A stretch of DNA of 64,000 bases, taken from contig JAFRHG010000028.1 of assembly GCA_017433375.1 (NCBI GenBank), positions 1-64,000 of the forward strand. Direction: 5' to 3'. Both the position numbers and the translations under genes were made by a program. Shown piece by piece: positions 49,781 through 58,460 of the stretch (position 1 is the first letter of the stretch; each line of letters begins with the position of its first letter). The stretch comes from Bacillota bacterium. GTDB lineage: Bacteria; Bacillota; Clostridia; Peptostreptococcales; Anaerovoracaceae. The notes below the pieces were generated by a model. The model had not been told where the DNA came from, ran no database searches, and saw nothing but the letters and a program-made list of their open reading frames with translations.

Positions 49781-51986
49781 CGTTGTCCTCCACCCACCGG
49801 CAGAATTCCCCGAAGGGAAGCGGCCGGGAATAATGGTATCCCTGGAATGTCTGTATCGGATACTGCCGCAGGATCTGTGTCATGTTCTCCGTTTCCACGC
49901 CCTCGGCGCACACATCGGTGTGATAGATGGCGGCCACGGAGGCGAAATAGCCAATGAGTTCCCGCTCTTTTTCATCCTCCTCGATGTCCATCACAAAGGA
50001 ACGGTCGATCTTTATGGTGTCCAGAGGCAGATCCCTGATCAGGCTGGCCGAGGAGAACCCGGTGCCGAAGTCATCCAGCGCGATGCGCACGCCCCTGGCC
50101 CGAAGCTGGTACAGGACATCCTTCAGGTCCTCCGGATCCAGCAGCCGGCAGCGTTCGGTAATCTCCAGGCAGAGATTATCCGGCGGGAAATCCTGTTCCT
50201 TCAGGATGTCCGCCACCGTGTCCACGAACCCGGGCTTTTCCAGCTGGGTGTAGGACAGGTTCACGTGAACGATGAAATCCGGATGGGTCTCCATCACCTT
50301 CTTCGCGTCCGAAAGGGCCGTGCGCAGGATCCACTGCCCCAGTTCGGGGAACAGGGAATCCCGCTCCAGCACGGGAATGAACTCGTCCGGCGGGACCATG
50401 CCGTACTCCTCGTTTTCCCAGCGAAGCAGGGCCTCCGCGCCGATCATCCTGCCGCTTTCGGCATTTACCACAGGCTGATAGAATACGCTGAATCCCTGGA
50501 ACTGCTGAGTGATGGAAGCACGGATCGCCTGGATCTTCACGATCCAGTGCTGGTTTTCGGTATTGATGTAGTCCCGGAAGACCACCAGATCTCCCTGCCT
50601 GCGGTTCTTGGATTCCCCATAGGAATAGTTGAGGCAGGAGTAGACCGTCCGGTCGTCAATGTCAAAATTTTCCACACGGACCATGCCCGCGTTGAGTTCG
50701 AGAATGATATATTTGTCATCCAGAGTAAAGCCGTCCCGGAACCGGGCCCGCAGAAGATCGTACTTCTTCTGGATCTCCTCTTCGCTTCCCGTCGGACCGA
50801 CCACGGCAAACCGGGGACCGTCCAGCCGGTAGACCTTGCCGGATCCCGCGATGTTTTCCAGCAGAAACCTTCCCACGGTCTGCAGCAGCCGGTTGCCGAA
50901 CTGGTATCCATAAACATCGTTGAGCTCGGAAAACCGGGAAATGCCCACCATGGTGATGGACTGCCGGACATGCCTCCTGATCTCCGCGCGCAGGTCCTCG
51001 AAGAACCCGTACTGGTTCCGCAGTCCCGTCACTTCATCGATCTGTCCCTGAATGCCGTGATTGCGAATGGAACCCACGAAGTAATCGGGGTTGCCTTCCC
51101 TGTCCTGAAGCACGACGCCCCGGCAGGTGCAGACCACATACTTGCCCTCGGCGTTCATCGCCCGGTACTGCATGTCGTGATCCCTGCTGCCTCCGAAGAA
51201 TATCCCGTCCATGCCCCTGTGGAAGGCCGGCCGGTCTTCCGGATGGATCCGCTGCTCCCAGAGATAGCCGGCGTCATACATGTACTCCGAAGGCATATTG
51301 AAAGTTCCCACCGCGGTTCTCGACCAGCGGGAATAATCGTATTTCATATCGCACAGGAAAACGTACGTCCCCTCCGCCACTACGGCGAAGGCGGCAAACA
51401 TTTCATCCAGCAGCCGCCGGCGCTCCAGGGGGATGATTTCCGAATCCCCTTCCTTTGCCTCGATCTCATCGGCCCGTATCCTCTTCAGGGTCAGTTTGTC
51501 CTCATCCATCAGATTCCCGGCCGCTTCCAGCACCTCATCGACGCTCCGGTGCTTTGCCGGATCATAGGCCTCCATGCCGACGGCGAGAACAGGTCCATCC
51601 TGCTTTGCCAGGTGATCCAGTGCCTGCTGGCGGAGCCGCAAAAGCAATCCTTCCCGATTCCCATAGTCGTCTTTCATCAGCGCGACGGCGAATTCATCCC
51701 CGCCGACGCGGAATACCGGACTGTGGGCGAACACCTTGCAGAGCATCCGGCACGCCCGGAAAATATAGTCATCCCCGGTCTCCTCACCCATTGTTTCGTT
51801 GACCGTCTTCATGTCATTCAGGTTGCAGAGCACCCACGCAAACTCCTGCTCCAACCCGTCAGGGTCGAGCATATGCTGGAGTTTCTCCTTGAACCTGAGG
51901 AAAGCCTCTCTGTTTTTGACGCCGGTCAGGTCGTCCCGCCATTTCGCTTCATTGGCGGTCATGGGAAACGCGCTGCTGCTCTTCAC
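49773..51986 (-). CDS. GGDEF-PAS-GGDEF-EAL c-di-GMP protein
   Basis: 737 aa, cytoplasmic. First GGDEF domain (20-170) with an intact RVGGDEFAV motif; a PAS-like region (about 195-320); a second GGDEF with degenerate RLDGPRFAV near 400; EAL domain (about 490-735) with EALLRW, CLEITE, DDFGTGFSSASL, KIDRSFV and EGVE, so phosphodiesterase residues are present. Synthesis and breakdown of c-di-GMP may both occur. First gene of the seven-gene cluster; the start is GTG 51986 with AAAAGG nine bases upstream. Confidence 0.9.
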   Translation of the reverse strand: MKSSSAFPMTANEAKWRDDLTGVKNREAFLRFKEKLQHMLDPDGLEQEFAWVLCNLNDMKTVNETMGEETGDDYIFRACRMLCKVFAHSPVFRVGGDEFAVALMKDDYGNREGLLLRLRQQALDHLAKQDGPVLAVGMEAYDPAKHRSVDEVLEAAGNLMDEDKLTLKRIRADEIEAKEGDSEIIPLERRRLLDEMFAAFAVVAEGTYVFLCDMKYDYSRWSRTAVGTFNMPSEYMYDAGYLWEQRIHPEDRPAFHRGMDGIFFGGSRDHDMQYRAMNAEGKYVVCTCRGVVLQDREGNPDYFVGSIRNHGIQGQIDEVTGLRNQYGFFEDLRAEIRRHVRQSITMVGISRFSELNDVYGYQFGNRLLQTVGRFLLENIAGSGKVYRLDGPRFAVVGPTGSEEEIQKKYDLLRARFRDGFTLDDKYIILELNAGMVRVENFDIDDRTVYSCLNYSYGESKNRRQGDLVVFRDYINTENQHWIVKIQAIRASITQQFQGFSVFYQPVVNAESGRMIGAEALLRWENEEYGMVPPDEFIPVLERDSLFPELGQWILRTALSDAKKVMETHPDFIVHVNLSYTQLEKPGFVDTVADILKEQDFPPDNLCLEITERCRLLDPEDLKDVLYQLRARGVRIALDDFGTGFSSASLIRDLPLDTIKIDRSFVMDIEEDEKERELIGYFASVAAIYHTDVCAEGVETENMTQILRQYPIQTFQGYHYSRPLPFGEFCRWVEDNDG

Positions 51987-52271
51987 TGTTCTGCACCTTT
52001 TTCTGCCGCCCCGTCAGGATTGCCTTTGTCCCTCCGGCGGCGCCAAAATATACCCGACTATATCATACCATATTATTGAAAAAACGAGTAGTCTCTTCTC
52101 CCTTCCGGCGAGACTAATTCTTCGTAATGTATTCTTCGTAATTTATTATTGTTTATTTTTTATTCTTTCTTTATATTTGGTGTTCACATTTCCCTCCGTC
52201 GGTGTTATGATGATTGCCGTGTGTGTTAACTGTCACATAAATTTCGTAAGTGAGGAGGAGAAAAGCTAGAA
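51987..52271. other. AT-rich divergent regulatory region
   Basis: It contains a CAAAGGCAA copy (52020-52028), a minus-strand TGG-TATGAT -10 (52062-52067) for the GGDEF/EAL gene, a 7-bp inverted repeat TAGTCTC/GAGACTA (52089-52095, 52110-52116) followed on the minus strand by six T, and a direct repeat of ATTCTTCGTAAT at 52117-52128 and 52131-52142. No protein gene is supported. Confidence 0.5.
52183..52211 (+). promoter_or_regulatory. Promoter of the YfcC-type gene
   Basis: TTCACA (52183-52188), 17-bp spacer, TATGAT (52206-52211). Confidence 0.55.
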
Positions 52272-53822
52272 ATGGTTAACAAATTCAAGAAAAAAGAGAA
52301 GAAGCAGAGATCGTTCCTCTCTTCCTTCTCGATCTGCTTTCTTGTCGTCATTCTCGCGGCGATCCTGACGTGGATCATTCCGGCCGGCAGCTATGAAAAG
52401 CTGGAATACGACGCCGGAAACGATGTCTTCATCGTCAGTTCCGCGGACTACGACGAGGAGGCCGGCACCGGCGAGCAGACGGAGTATCCGGCCACCCAGG
52501 AGACCCTGGATGAGTTCGGCATCACCGCCAGTCTGGACAGCTTCAAGGCCGGCAACATCACCAAACCGATGTCCATTCCGGGCACCTACCAGAAGGTAGA
52601 GGCCCACCATCAGGGACTGGCCGAGTTCCTGGCCTCCCCGGTACAGGGTACCGCGGACGGATTTGACATCATCTTCTTTATTTTCATGCTCGGCGGCACC
52701 ATCGGCGTCATCAACTACGTCGGGGCGTTCACCGCGGGCATCGGTGCCCTGGCGAAAGCCTGCAAGGGACGGGAACAGATCATCCTGATCGTCGTCACCC
52801 TGCTCATCGCCTTCATGGGCACCATCGAGGGCTTCTGCGAGGAGACCATCGCCCTCTACCCGGTCCTTGTGCCGGTGTTCATGGCGGCCGGCTATGACGC
52901 CATCACCGCCGTCGGTGCGATCTACATGGGCTCCACTATCGGCTGCATGTTCTCCACGATCAACCCCTTCTCCGTCGGTATCGCGTCCTATGCGGCGGGC
53001 ACCACGATGAACGCGGGTCTGGGATTCCGTGCGGTCGGCCTGGTCATCGGCTCAGCCATCACCGTGCTGTACCTGATGAGATACGCCAACAAGATCAAGA
53101 AGAATCCGGAGCTCTCCCTGGTCGCGGACCAGAGGGAACTGGTCGAGAAGAAGTTCGCTACCGTCGATCTGTCCAACATTCCGGAGTTCACCACCCGCAA
53201 GAAGGTCTGCCTGGCCATCTTCATCATCACCTTCGGCGTGATGATCTGGGGAATCATGGTTCCCGGCTGGTGGTTTGAAGAGCTGTCCGAGCTGTTCATC
53301 GTCTCCGGCGTCGTCATCGGCATCGTCGGCGGCATCGGTGAAAAGGCTCTGGTTCGGGAATTCGTCAACGGCGCGGCCGACCTGGTCGGCGTGGCCCTGA
53401 TCCTGGGCGTGGCCCGTGCGGTCACCATCCTGCTGGACAACGGCAACATCTCCGGCACCATTCTGCAGGTGCTGTCCAGTGCGGTATCCAGCCTGCCCCC
53501 GGCCGTATTCCTGATTCTGCTGATGCTGGTCTACGTCATCCTGGGATTCTTCATCAATTCGTCCTCCGGCCTGGCGGTCCTGTCCATTCCGATCATGGCC
53601 CCGCTGGCGGACGTCGTCGGCATTCCGAGGGAACTGATCGTTTCCGCCTACGTCTATGGACTGGGCATCATCACCTTCGTCACCCCGACGGGCATCATCA
53701 TGCCGTCCCTGGAGGTCGTGGAGACCACCTACGACAGATGGCTGAAACTGGCTCTGCCGCTGGTCGGCATCCTGACCGTATTCGGCGCCATCATGCTGGT
53801 CGTGGAACTGGCATTCTGCTAA
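52272..53822 (+). CDS. YfcC-family (ArsB/NhaD-DcuC-like) transporter
   Basis: 516 aa with about 12 membrane helices; the first (FLSSFSICFLVVILAAILTW) is followed by an ~80-residue polar extracytoplasmic loop. Blocks GTIEGFCEETIALYPVLVP and the C-terminal SSSGLAVLSIPIMAPLADV are typical of the YfcC group. These carriers are thought to move amino acids or C4-type acids; with a PepD dipeptidase gene directly downstream, uptake or exchange of amino acids or dipeptides is likely. ATG 52272 has AGGAGG upstream. Codon use is very regular, suggesting high expression. Confidence 0.88.
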   Translation: MVNKFKKKEKKQRSFLSSFSICFLVVILAAILTWIIPAGSYEKLEYDAGNDVFIVSSADYDEEAGTGEQTEYPATQETLDEFGITASLDSFKAGNITKPMSIPGTYQKVEAHHQGLAEFLASPVQGTADGFDIIFFIFMLGGTIGVINYVGAFTAGIGALAKACKGREQIILIVVTLLIAFMGTIEGFCEETIALYPVLVPVFMAAGYDAITAVGAIYMGSTIGCMFSTINPFSVGIASYAAGTTMNAGLGFRAVGLVIGSAITVLYLMRYANKIKKNPELSLVADQRELVEKKFATVDLSNIPEFTTRKKVCLAIFIITFGVMIWGIMVPGWWFEELSELFIVSGVVIGIVGGIGEKALVREFVNGAADLVGVALILGVARAVTILLDNGNISGTILQVLSSAVSSLPPAVFLILLMLVYVILGFFINSSSGLAVLSIPIMAPLADVVGIPRELIVSAYVYGLGIITFVTPTGIIMPSLEVVETTYDRWLKLALPLVGILTVFGAIMLVVELAFC

Positions 53823-53841
53823 ACCGAAACCGATTCGAACA

Positions 53842-53868
53842 AAAGGCCATGCCCCGCATGGCCTTTTG
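53842..53868 (+). terminator. Terminator after the YfcC-type gene
   Basis: AAAAGGCCATG (53842-53852) pairs perfectly with CATGGCCTTTT (53858-53868); five-base loop. It lies before the pepD gene, so pepD may be read through at lower level. Confidence 0.75.
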
Positions 53869-53889
53869 TAACCATTGAGGAGGAATGAA

Positions 53890-55344
53890 ATGAACGTATT
53901 AAAGGGATTGCAGCCGGAAGGGATCTTCGGATTCTTTGAAGATATCTGCGGGATTCCCCACGGCTCCGGCAACACGACCCAGCTGAGCAACTGGTTGGTC
54001 AGCTTCGCGAAGGAGCGCGGCCTGGAGGTCATCCAGGACGATCTGGAAAACGTGATCATCATCAAGGAAGCCTCCCCCGGCTATGAGAATGCCGCCCCGG
54101 TCATCCTGCAGGGCCACATGGACATGGTCTGCAACCAGACGGATGACTGCACCAAGGATATGGCCAAAGAGGGCCTGGACCTGGTGGTGGACGGGGACAC
54201 GATCTACGCCGAGGGAACGACCCTGGGCGGAGATGACGGGATCGCCGTTGCCTTTATGCTGGCCATTCTCGATGACGATTCCCTGCAGCACCCCCGGGTG
54301 GAAGCGGTGTTCACCACCGATGAGGAAACCGGTCTCTACGGCGCCGAGGGCATCGATGTCTCCCCCTTGAAGGGCAGACGCTTCATCAATCTGGACTCCG
54401 AGGATGAGGGCATCCTGACCGTGGGCTGCGCCGGCGGCGTGGAAGCCATCGCCGACCTTCCCGTCACCCGGGAAGCCTTCAGCGGCCAGGCCTTCGAGAT
54501 CCGGCTCTCCGGTTTTCTCGGCGGCCATTCCGGCACGGATATCATCAAGGGACAGGAGAACGCCCTGAAATCCCTGGGCCGCCTTCTCTTCGAACTGCAG
54601 GAAGGCGCGGACGCCCGCATCGTCACCATGGAGGGCGGCGTGGCGGACAACGTCATCCCCGTCAGTTCCCGGGCGGTCATCGTCTCCCCCCGGGGCGACG
54701 AGGTGCGGTCCCTGTGCGAAAAGTACCGGGCCGTGTTCGCTCATGAATACAAAGCCGACCCCGACTTCCGCATGGACCTTGAGGAAACGGAGACGGATCT
54801 GCTTCCCCTGGATGAAGCTTCCGGAAAGCGGGCGGTGGCCTACCTCATCGGCACGCCCAACGGCATCGAAAAGATGACCTTCGGCATCGAGGGCCTGCCC
54901 CAGACGTCCCTGAGCATGGGCGTTCTCCGTTCGAATGGCGAACCCATGAAGGACGAAACTCTGGAATACACCTTCTGCATCCGCAGCGCTGTGGATTCGG
55001 AGTGCGAGATGCTGGCCCGCCGGCTGGAGTGCATGACCGCCGTTATGGGCGGAACCATGCGCCGGGAAGGCCCCTACCCCGGATGGGAATACGCGGCGGT
55101 CTCCCCTCTGCGGGATCTGATCTGCCAGACATACAAGGACCAGACGGGAAAGGATATGGTCATCGAGGCCATCCACGCCGGACTGGAGTGCGGGTACTTT
55201 GCCGGCAAGATCCCCGGCCTGGACTGCGTCTCCATCGGCCCCGACGTCCAGGACGTGCACACGCCCAATGAATATGTATCCATCAGCTCCGTGAAGCGGA
55301 CCTGGGACCTGGTCAGGGAAGTGCTGGCGAGGATGAAGCAGTAG
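53890..55344 (+). CDS. pepD: Aminoacyl-histidine dipeptidase (M20C), copy 1
   Basis: 484 aa zinc dipeptidase. Metal and catalytic sites: GHMDMVCNQ (His, Asp) near residue 80, GTTLGGDDGIAVA near 112-124, TDEETGLYGA with the general-base Glu near 145, NLDSEDEG near 170, and a late HAGLECGYF near 435. The frame opens at TTG 53875, but ATG 53890 directly after GAGGAGGAATGAA is chosen. It shares its transporter neighbour's direction and ends in a hairpin inside the convergent pepD paralogue. Confidence 0.93.
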   Translation: MNVLKGLQPEGIFGFFEDICGIPHGSGNTTQLSNWLVSFAKERGLEVIQDDLENVIIIKEASPGYENAAPVILQGHMDMVCNQTDDCTKDMAKEGLDLVVDGDTIYAEGTTLGGDDGIAVAFMLAILDDDSLQHPRVEAVFTTDEETGLYGAEGIDVSPLKGRRFINLDSEDEGILTVGCAGGVEAIADLPVTREAFSGQAFEIRLSGFLGGHSGTDIIKGQENALKSLGRLLFELQEGADARIVTMEGGVADNVIPVSSRAVIVSPRGDEVRSLCEKYRAVFAHEYKADPDFRMDLEETETDLLPLDEASGKRAVAYLIGTPNGIEKMTFGIEGLPQTSLSMGVLRSNGEPMKDETLEYTFCIRSAVDSECEMLARRLECMTAVMGGTMRREGPYPGWEYAAVSPLRDLICQTYKDQTGKDMVIEAIHAGLECGYFAGKIPGLDCVSIGPDVQDVHTPNEYVSISSVKRTWDLVREVLARMKQ

Positions 55345-55362
55345 CGCTGATCGTAACGCTGA

Positions 55363-56808
55363 TCAGGCTGTCCCTGCTGGGAGTTTTCCCAGCAGGGTTT
55401 TTATGTAGTCGTAGAAATGACCGATGGATTCGATGCGGACCCGTTCCCGGGGCGAGTGGAAGTACTGGCAGTCCGGTCCGATGGAGATGATGTCCATGCC
55501 CGGCCGCTTTTCCGCGAAGAAGCCGCATTCCAGTCCGGCGTGCAGGGCCAGCTGCTTCATTTCCCCGCCGAACATCTCCCGGAAGGTCTCCACCGCCAGG
55601 GAACGCAGGGGCGAATCCGCAGTGAATTCCCAGGGGACGTATCCGTTGAAACAGGCGACTTCCGCCCCCATGAGATCCGCCAGTTCTTCGATGGTCCGGA
55701 CGATGTCCGCCACGGTGCTCTGGTAGGCGCCCCGCACCTCGGAGACCAGCTTCAGGATATCTCCCTCGGTAGAAATGATGCCGATGTTGTCCGAGCTTTC
55801 CACCTGCCCTTCCAGGCTGCCGTTCATGGCCACGATGCCGTTGGGATACAGGCGGACGGACCGGGCGATGCGCCGGAAGGATTCTTCCGTCAGCGGCGGG
55901 ATTGCCTTTGCCGGTTCCACGGTGATGTCAAGATCCGGCGCCGCGCTGCCGTATTCCTTTCGCAGCACCGCCTTCATACGGTCCGCGGTTTCCGCCAGGG
56001 CTTCCCGGTCCGCAGCCAGCACCAGGGCCTCCGCTTCCCGGGGGATGGCCAGCCGGTTGGTGCCGCCGGTGATGGACGTCGTGCGGATTCCCGGTTCTTC
56101 CAGAAGGCGCAAAAGCAACGAAATGGCGTTACCCCGCCCCCGGTGGATGTCCTCCCCGGAATGGCCGCCCTTCAGGCCGCTCAACCGGAGGCAGAAGGCT
56201 TCGTACCCTTCCGGTACCTCATTCTCCCGATTCAGGGGCATGGTGAATTCCACACCCGTTCCTCCGCAGCTGCCCACGATGATTTCCCTCTCATCGGCGT
56301 GATCCAGATTGATCAGACGTTCAGCGCGGCAGGCGCTGATATCGACCTGCTCCGCCCCGGCGAAGGTGGTCTCCTCCTGGACGGTCAGCACCACCTCCAG
56401 TGGTGGATGTCGGAGGGACTCATCCTCCAGCACGGCCAGAGCCGCCGCGACGCCGATGCCGTTGTCCGCGCCCAGGGTCGTTCCGGTGGCGGATACCAGC
56501 CAGCCCTCCTCTTCCTTCATTTCGATGGGATCCTTCGAGAAATCGTGATCGCTGTTCCGGTCCTTCTCACAGACCATGTCCAGGTGGGCCTGCAGCATCA
56601 CGGGGGACCGGTCTTCGGCGCCCGGGGACGCGGGCTTTTTGATGATCAGGTTTCCCAGACCGTCCTGGCTTGCCTCCAGTCCGCGTTTTACCGCCCAGTC
56701 TCTGATCCAGTCGCTGACCGCCGCCTCATTTCCTGATTCCCGGGGGATGCGGTTGATCTGCGCAAAGAGGCGGATCACCTCATGATTCATTGTCGTCGTC
56801 TTTTCCAT
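55363..56808 (-). CDS. pepD: Aminoacyl-histidine dipeptidase (M20C), copy 2
   Basis: 481 aa, paralogue of the convergent gene. The sites AHLDMVCEKD, GTTLGADNGIGVA, TVQEETTFAGAE, NLDHADEREI and HAGLECGFFAEK are all intact. The proteins differ enough to suggest an old duplication with different dipeptide preference. ATG 56808 is preceded by a GGGAAGG site and a consensus-like promoter. The last codons double as the terminator hairpin of copy 1. Confidence 0.93.
   Translation of the reverse strand: MEKTTTMNHEVIRLFAQINRIPRESGNEAAVSDWIRDWAVKRGLEASQDGLGNLIIKKPASPGAEDRSPVMLQAHLDMVCEKDRNSDHDFSKDPIEMKEEEGWLVSATGTTLGADNGIGVAAALAVLEDESLRHPPLEVVLTVQEETTFAGAEQVDISACRAERLINLDHADEREIIVGSCGGTGVEFTMPLNRENEVPEGYEAFCLRLSGLKGGHSGEDIHRGRGNAISLLLRLLEEPGIRTTSITGGTNRLAIPREAEALVLAADREALAETADRMKAVLRKEYGSAAPDLDITVEPAKAIPPLTEESFRRIARSVRLYPNGIVAMNGSLEGQVESSDNIGIISTEGDILKLVSEVRGAYQSTVADIVRTIEELADLMGAEVACFNGYVPWEFTADSPLRSLAVETFREMFGGEMKQLALHAGLECGFFAEKRPGMDIISIGPDCQYFHSPRERVRIESIGHFYDYIKTLLGKLPAGTA
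55372..55401 (+). terminator. pepD copy 1 terminator inside copy 2
   Basis: CCCTGCTGGGA (55372-55382) pairs with TCCCAGCAGGG (55387-55397), loop GTTT, then TTTTT. It lies within the coding end of the opposite-strand pepD. An 8-bp direct repeat CGCTGATC precedes it. Confidence 0.8.
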
Positions 56809-56867
56809 GTTTCTGCCTTCCCTCCCGCGGCAGGCGGAACTGCCGCCAAGTTAATGATGTCCCCTGC

Positions 56868-56896
56868 ATTATACTACAGGGCCGGGGGGATTGTAA
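56868..56896 (-). promoter_or_regulatory. Promoter of pepD copy 2
   Basis: Minus-strand TTACAA (56891-56896), 17-bp spacer, TATAAT (56868-56873). Confidence 0.65.
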
Positions 56897-56914
56897 GCCG
56901 GAGGCCGGTTTGTG

Positions 56915-56942
56915 TTGCAACCGCGGGCCATCGTAGTACAAT
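56915..56942 (+). promoter_or_regulatory. Promoter of the MFS gene
   Basis: TTGCAA (56915-56920), 16-bp spacer, TACAAT (56937-56942), divergent from the pepD promoter 18 bp away. Confidence 0.55.
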
Positions 56943-56976
56943 GGATGCAGGTAATGCAGCGGCAAAAGGGACGTTC

Positions 56977-58389
56977 ATGAACAGCGAAACCTCACTTAAC
57001 GCAAAAACCATTACGGTCATCATCATCCTATCCTCTTTTTCCTCGGCTTTTCTGGGGAGCGCGATGAACATCGTCATCCCTTCCCTGAGCGCGGATCTGT
57101 CCATCAGCGCCGGCCGGGTGGGCTGGGTGATCACCGTGTATTCCCTGACGACCTGCGGGCTTTCGGTGCCCTTCGGCAAACTGGCCGACGCCACGGGAAA
57201 GAACCGGATCTTTCTCCTTGGCGTGGGCATCCTGACCCTGTCCTGCTTTGCTACAGGCTGGGTCCGCTCCTTCGCCCTGCTCATCGTCCTGCGGATACTG
57301 CAGGGCGTGGGCGCGTCCATGATCTTCGCCACCAACACCGCCATCATCGTCGCCTGCCATCCGCCTCAGCAGCGGGGCAAAGCCATCGGCCACATGCTCT
57401 CCGGCACCTATGTGGGCCTGGCCTCCGGGCCGGTGCTCGCCGGGGTCCTGAACCAGTGGTTCGGCTGGCACAGCGTCTTCTTCGCGACGGCGGCCGTCGG
57501 GGCGGCGGCGCTGATTCCCGCCTGCCGGTATCTGCCCGTGAAGGAAAGGCAACCCCTGCCCGGCCAGAGCCCCGGACAGCCGGGACCCTCAGCGGGCAAA
57601 CAGCCGGACATCGCCGGCAACCTTCTGTTCATCGCCATGATCACCTGCGGCATGTACGGCTTCGCCAGCATCGGCCGGGGATGGTGGCCCTTCGCCCTCA
57701 TCGCCGCAGGCATCCTGCTGGGTTTCTTCTTCGTGCGCCGGGAACTGGCGGCGGATGACCCGGTCATCGATGTGCGGATCTTCCGCAGCACGCCGGCCTA
57801 CACCCTGTCCAACCTGGCCGCCCTGTTCAATTACTGCGCCATCTTCAGCATCCAGTATTTCATGTCCCTCTATCTGCAGGTGGATAAGGGCTATTCCTCC
57901 CAGACGGCTGGCCTGATCCTGATCTGCCTGCCGGTGGTTATGGCCTCCCTGACCTCCCGGGCAGGCGCCCTCTCCGACCGGATCGCCCCCTATAAGCTGG
58001 CGACCGCCGGAATGGTGGTCTGCGGATGCACCATGATCGTCTTTTCCATGGTACAAAAAGAAACGCCGGTGTGGGCCATCGTCTGCACGCTGCTGATCGC
58101 CGGCCTCGGCGTCTCGCTCTTTTCTTCTCCCAATATGAACGCGATCATGTCCTGCGTGGGCCGGGAACACTACGGTGTCGCCAGCTCCATCCTCGCCACC
58201 ATGCGGACCCTGGGACAGACCAGCGGCATCGCCATCACCACCATCGTCATCAGCGCCCGGCTGGGTGACGCCACCCTGGCCGAAGCGCCGCTGGCGGACT
58301 TCGAAGGGGCCATGCGGACCTGCTTTCTGATCTCCGCGGTCATCTGCTTCTGCGGCGCCGTCATGTCCCTGAAGCGCAAGGATACCTGA
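56977..58389 (+). CDS. MFS transporter, DHA2-like drug exporter
   Basis: 470 aa with about 14 hydrophobic helices. The first helix region TVIIILSSFSSAFLGSAMNI, the motif-A loop GKLADATGKNRIFLLG and the motif-C-like GTYVGLASGPVLAGVL are typical of proton-driven drug exporters. The substrate is unknown. The frame opens at 56782, but ATG 56977 follows AAAAGGG and the upstream part would run through both promoters. An unusual proline/glycine-rich linker of ~20 residues sits mid-protein and contains a CAAAGGCAA-like copy at 57545-57552. Confidence 0.9.
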   Translation: MNSETSLNAKTITVIIILSSFSSAFLGSAMNIVIPSLSADLSISAGRVGWVITVYSLTTCGLSVPFGKLADATGKNRIFLLGVGILTLSCFATGWVRSFALLIVLRILQGVGASMIFATNTAIIVACHPPQQRGKAIGHMLSGTYVGLASGPVLAGVLNQWFGWHSVFFATAAVGAAALIPACRYLPVKERQPLPGQSPGQPGPSAGKQPDIAGNLLFIAMITCGMYGFASIGRGWWPFALIAAGILLGFFFVRRELAADDPVIDVRIFRSTPAYTLSNLAALFNYCAIFSIQYFMSLYLQVDKGYSSQTAGLILICLPVVMASLTSRAGALSDRIAPYKLATAGMVVCGCTMIVFSMVQKETPVWAIVCTLLIAGLGVSLFSSPNMNAIMSCVGREHYGVASSILATMRTLGQTSGIAITTIVISARLGDATLAEAPLADFEGAMRTCFLISAVICFCGAVMSLKRKDT

Positions 58390-58425
58390 GCCCGCGCCGG
58401 GCGGCCGCGCCCTCTGAAGACGGAT

Positions 58426-58460
58426 TCTTCAGCCTTCCGCCTTCCGTCTTCAGCCTTCCG
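58426..58460. repeat. 14-bp direct repeat at the end of the HD gene
   Basis: TCTTCAGCCTTCCG occurs at 58426-58439 and 58447-58460, with a half copy between. The HD gene's stop codon (58450-58452) lies inside the second copy. Confidence 0.6.

Noticed and set aside
56782..56976. Long N-terminal extension of the MFS exporter
   Set aside because: It would be translated through two divergent promoters and has no membrane or signal features; ATG 56977 has a ribosome site.
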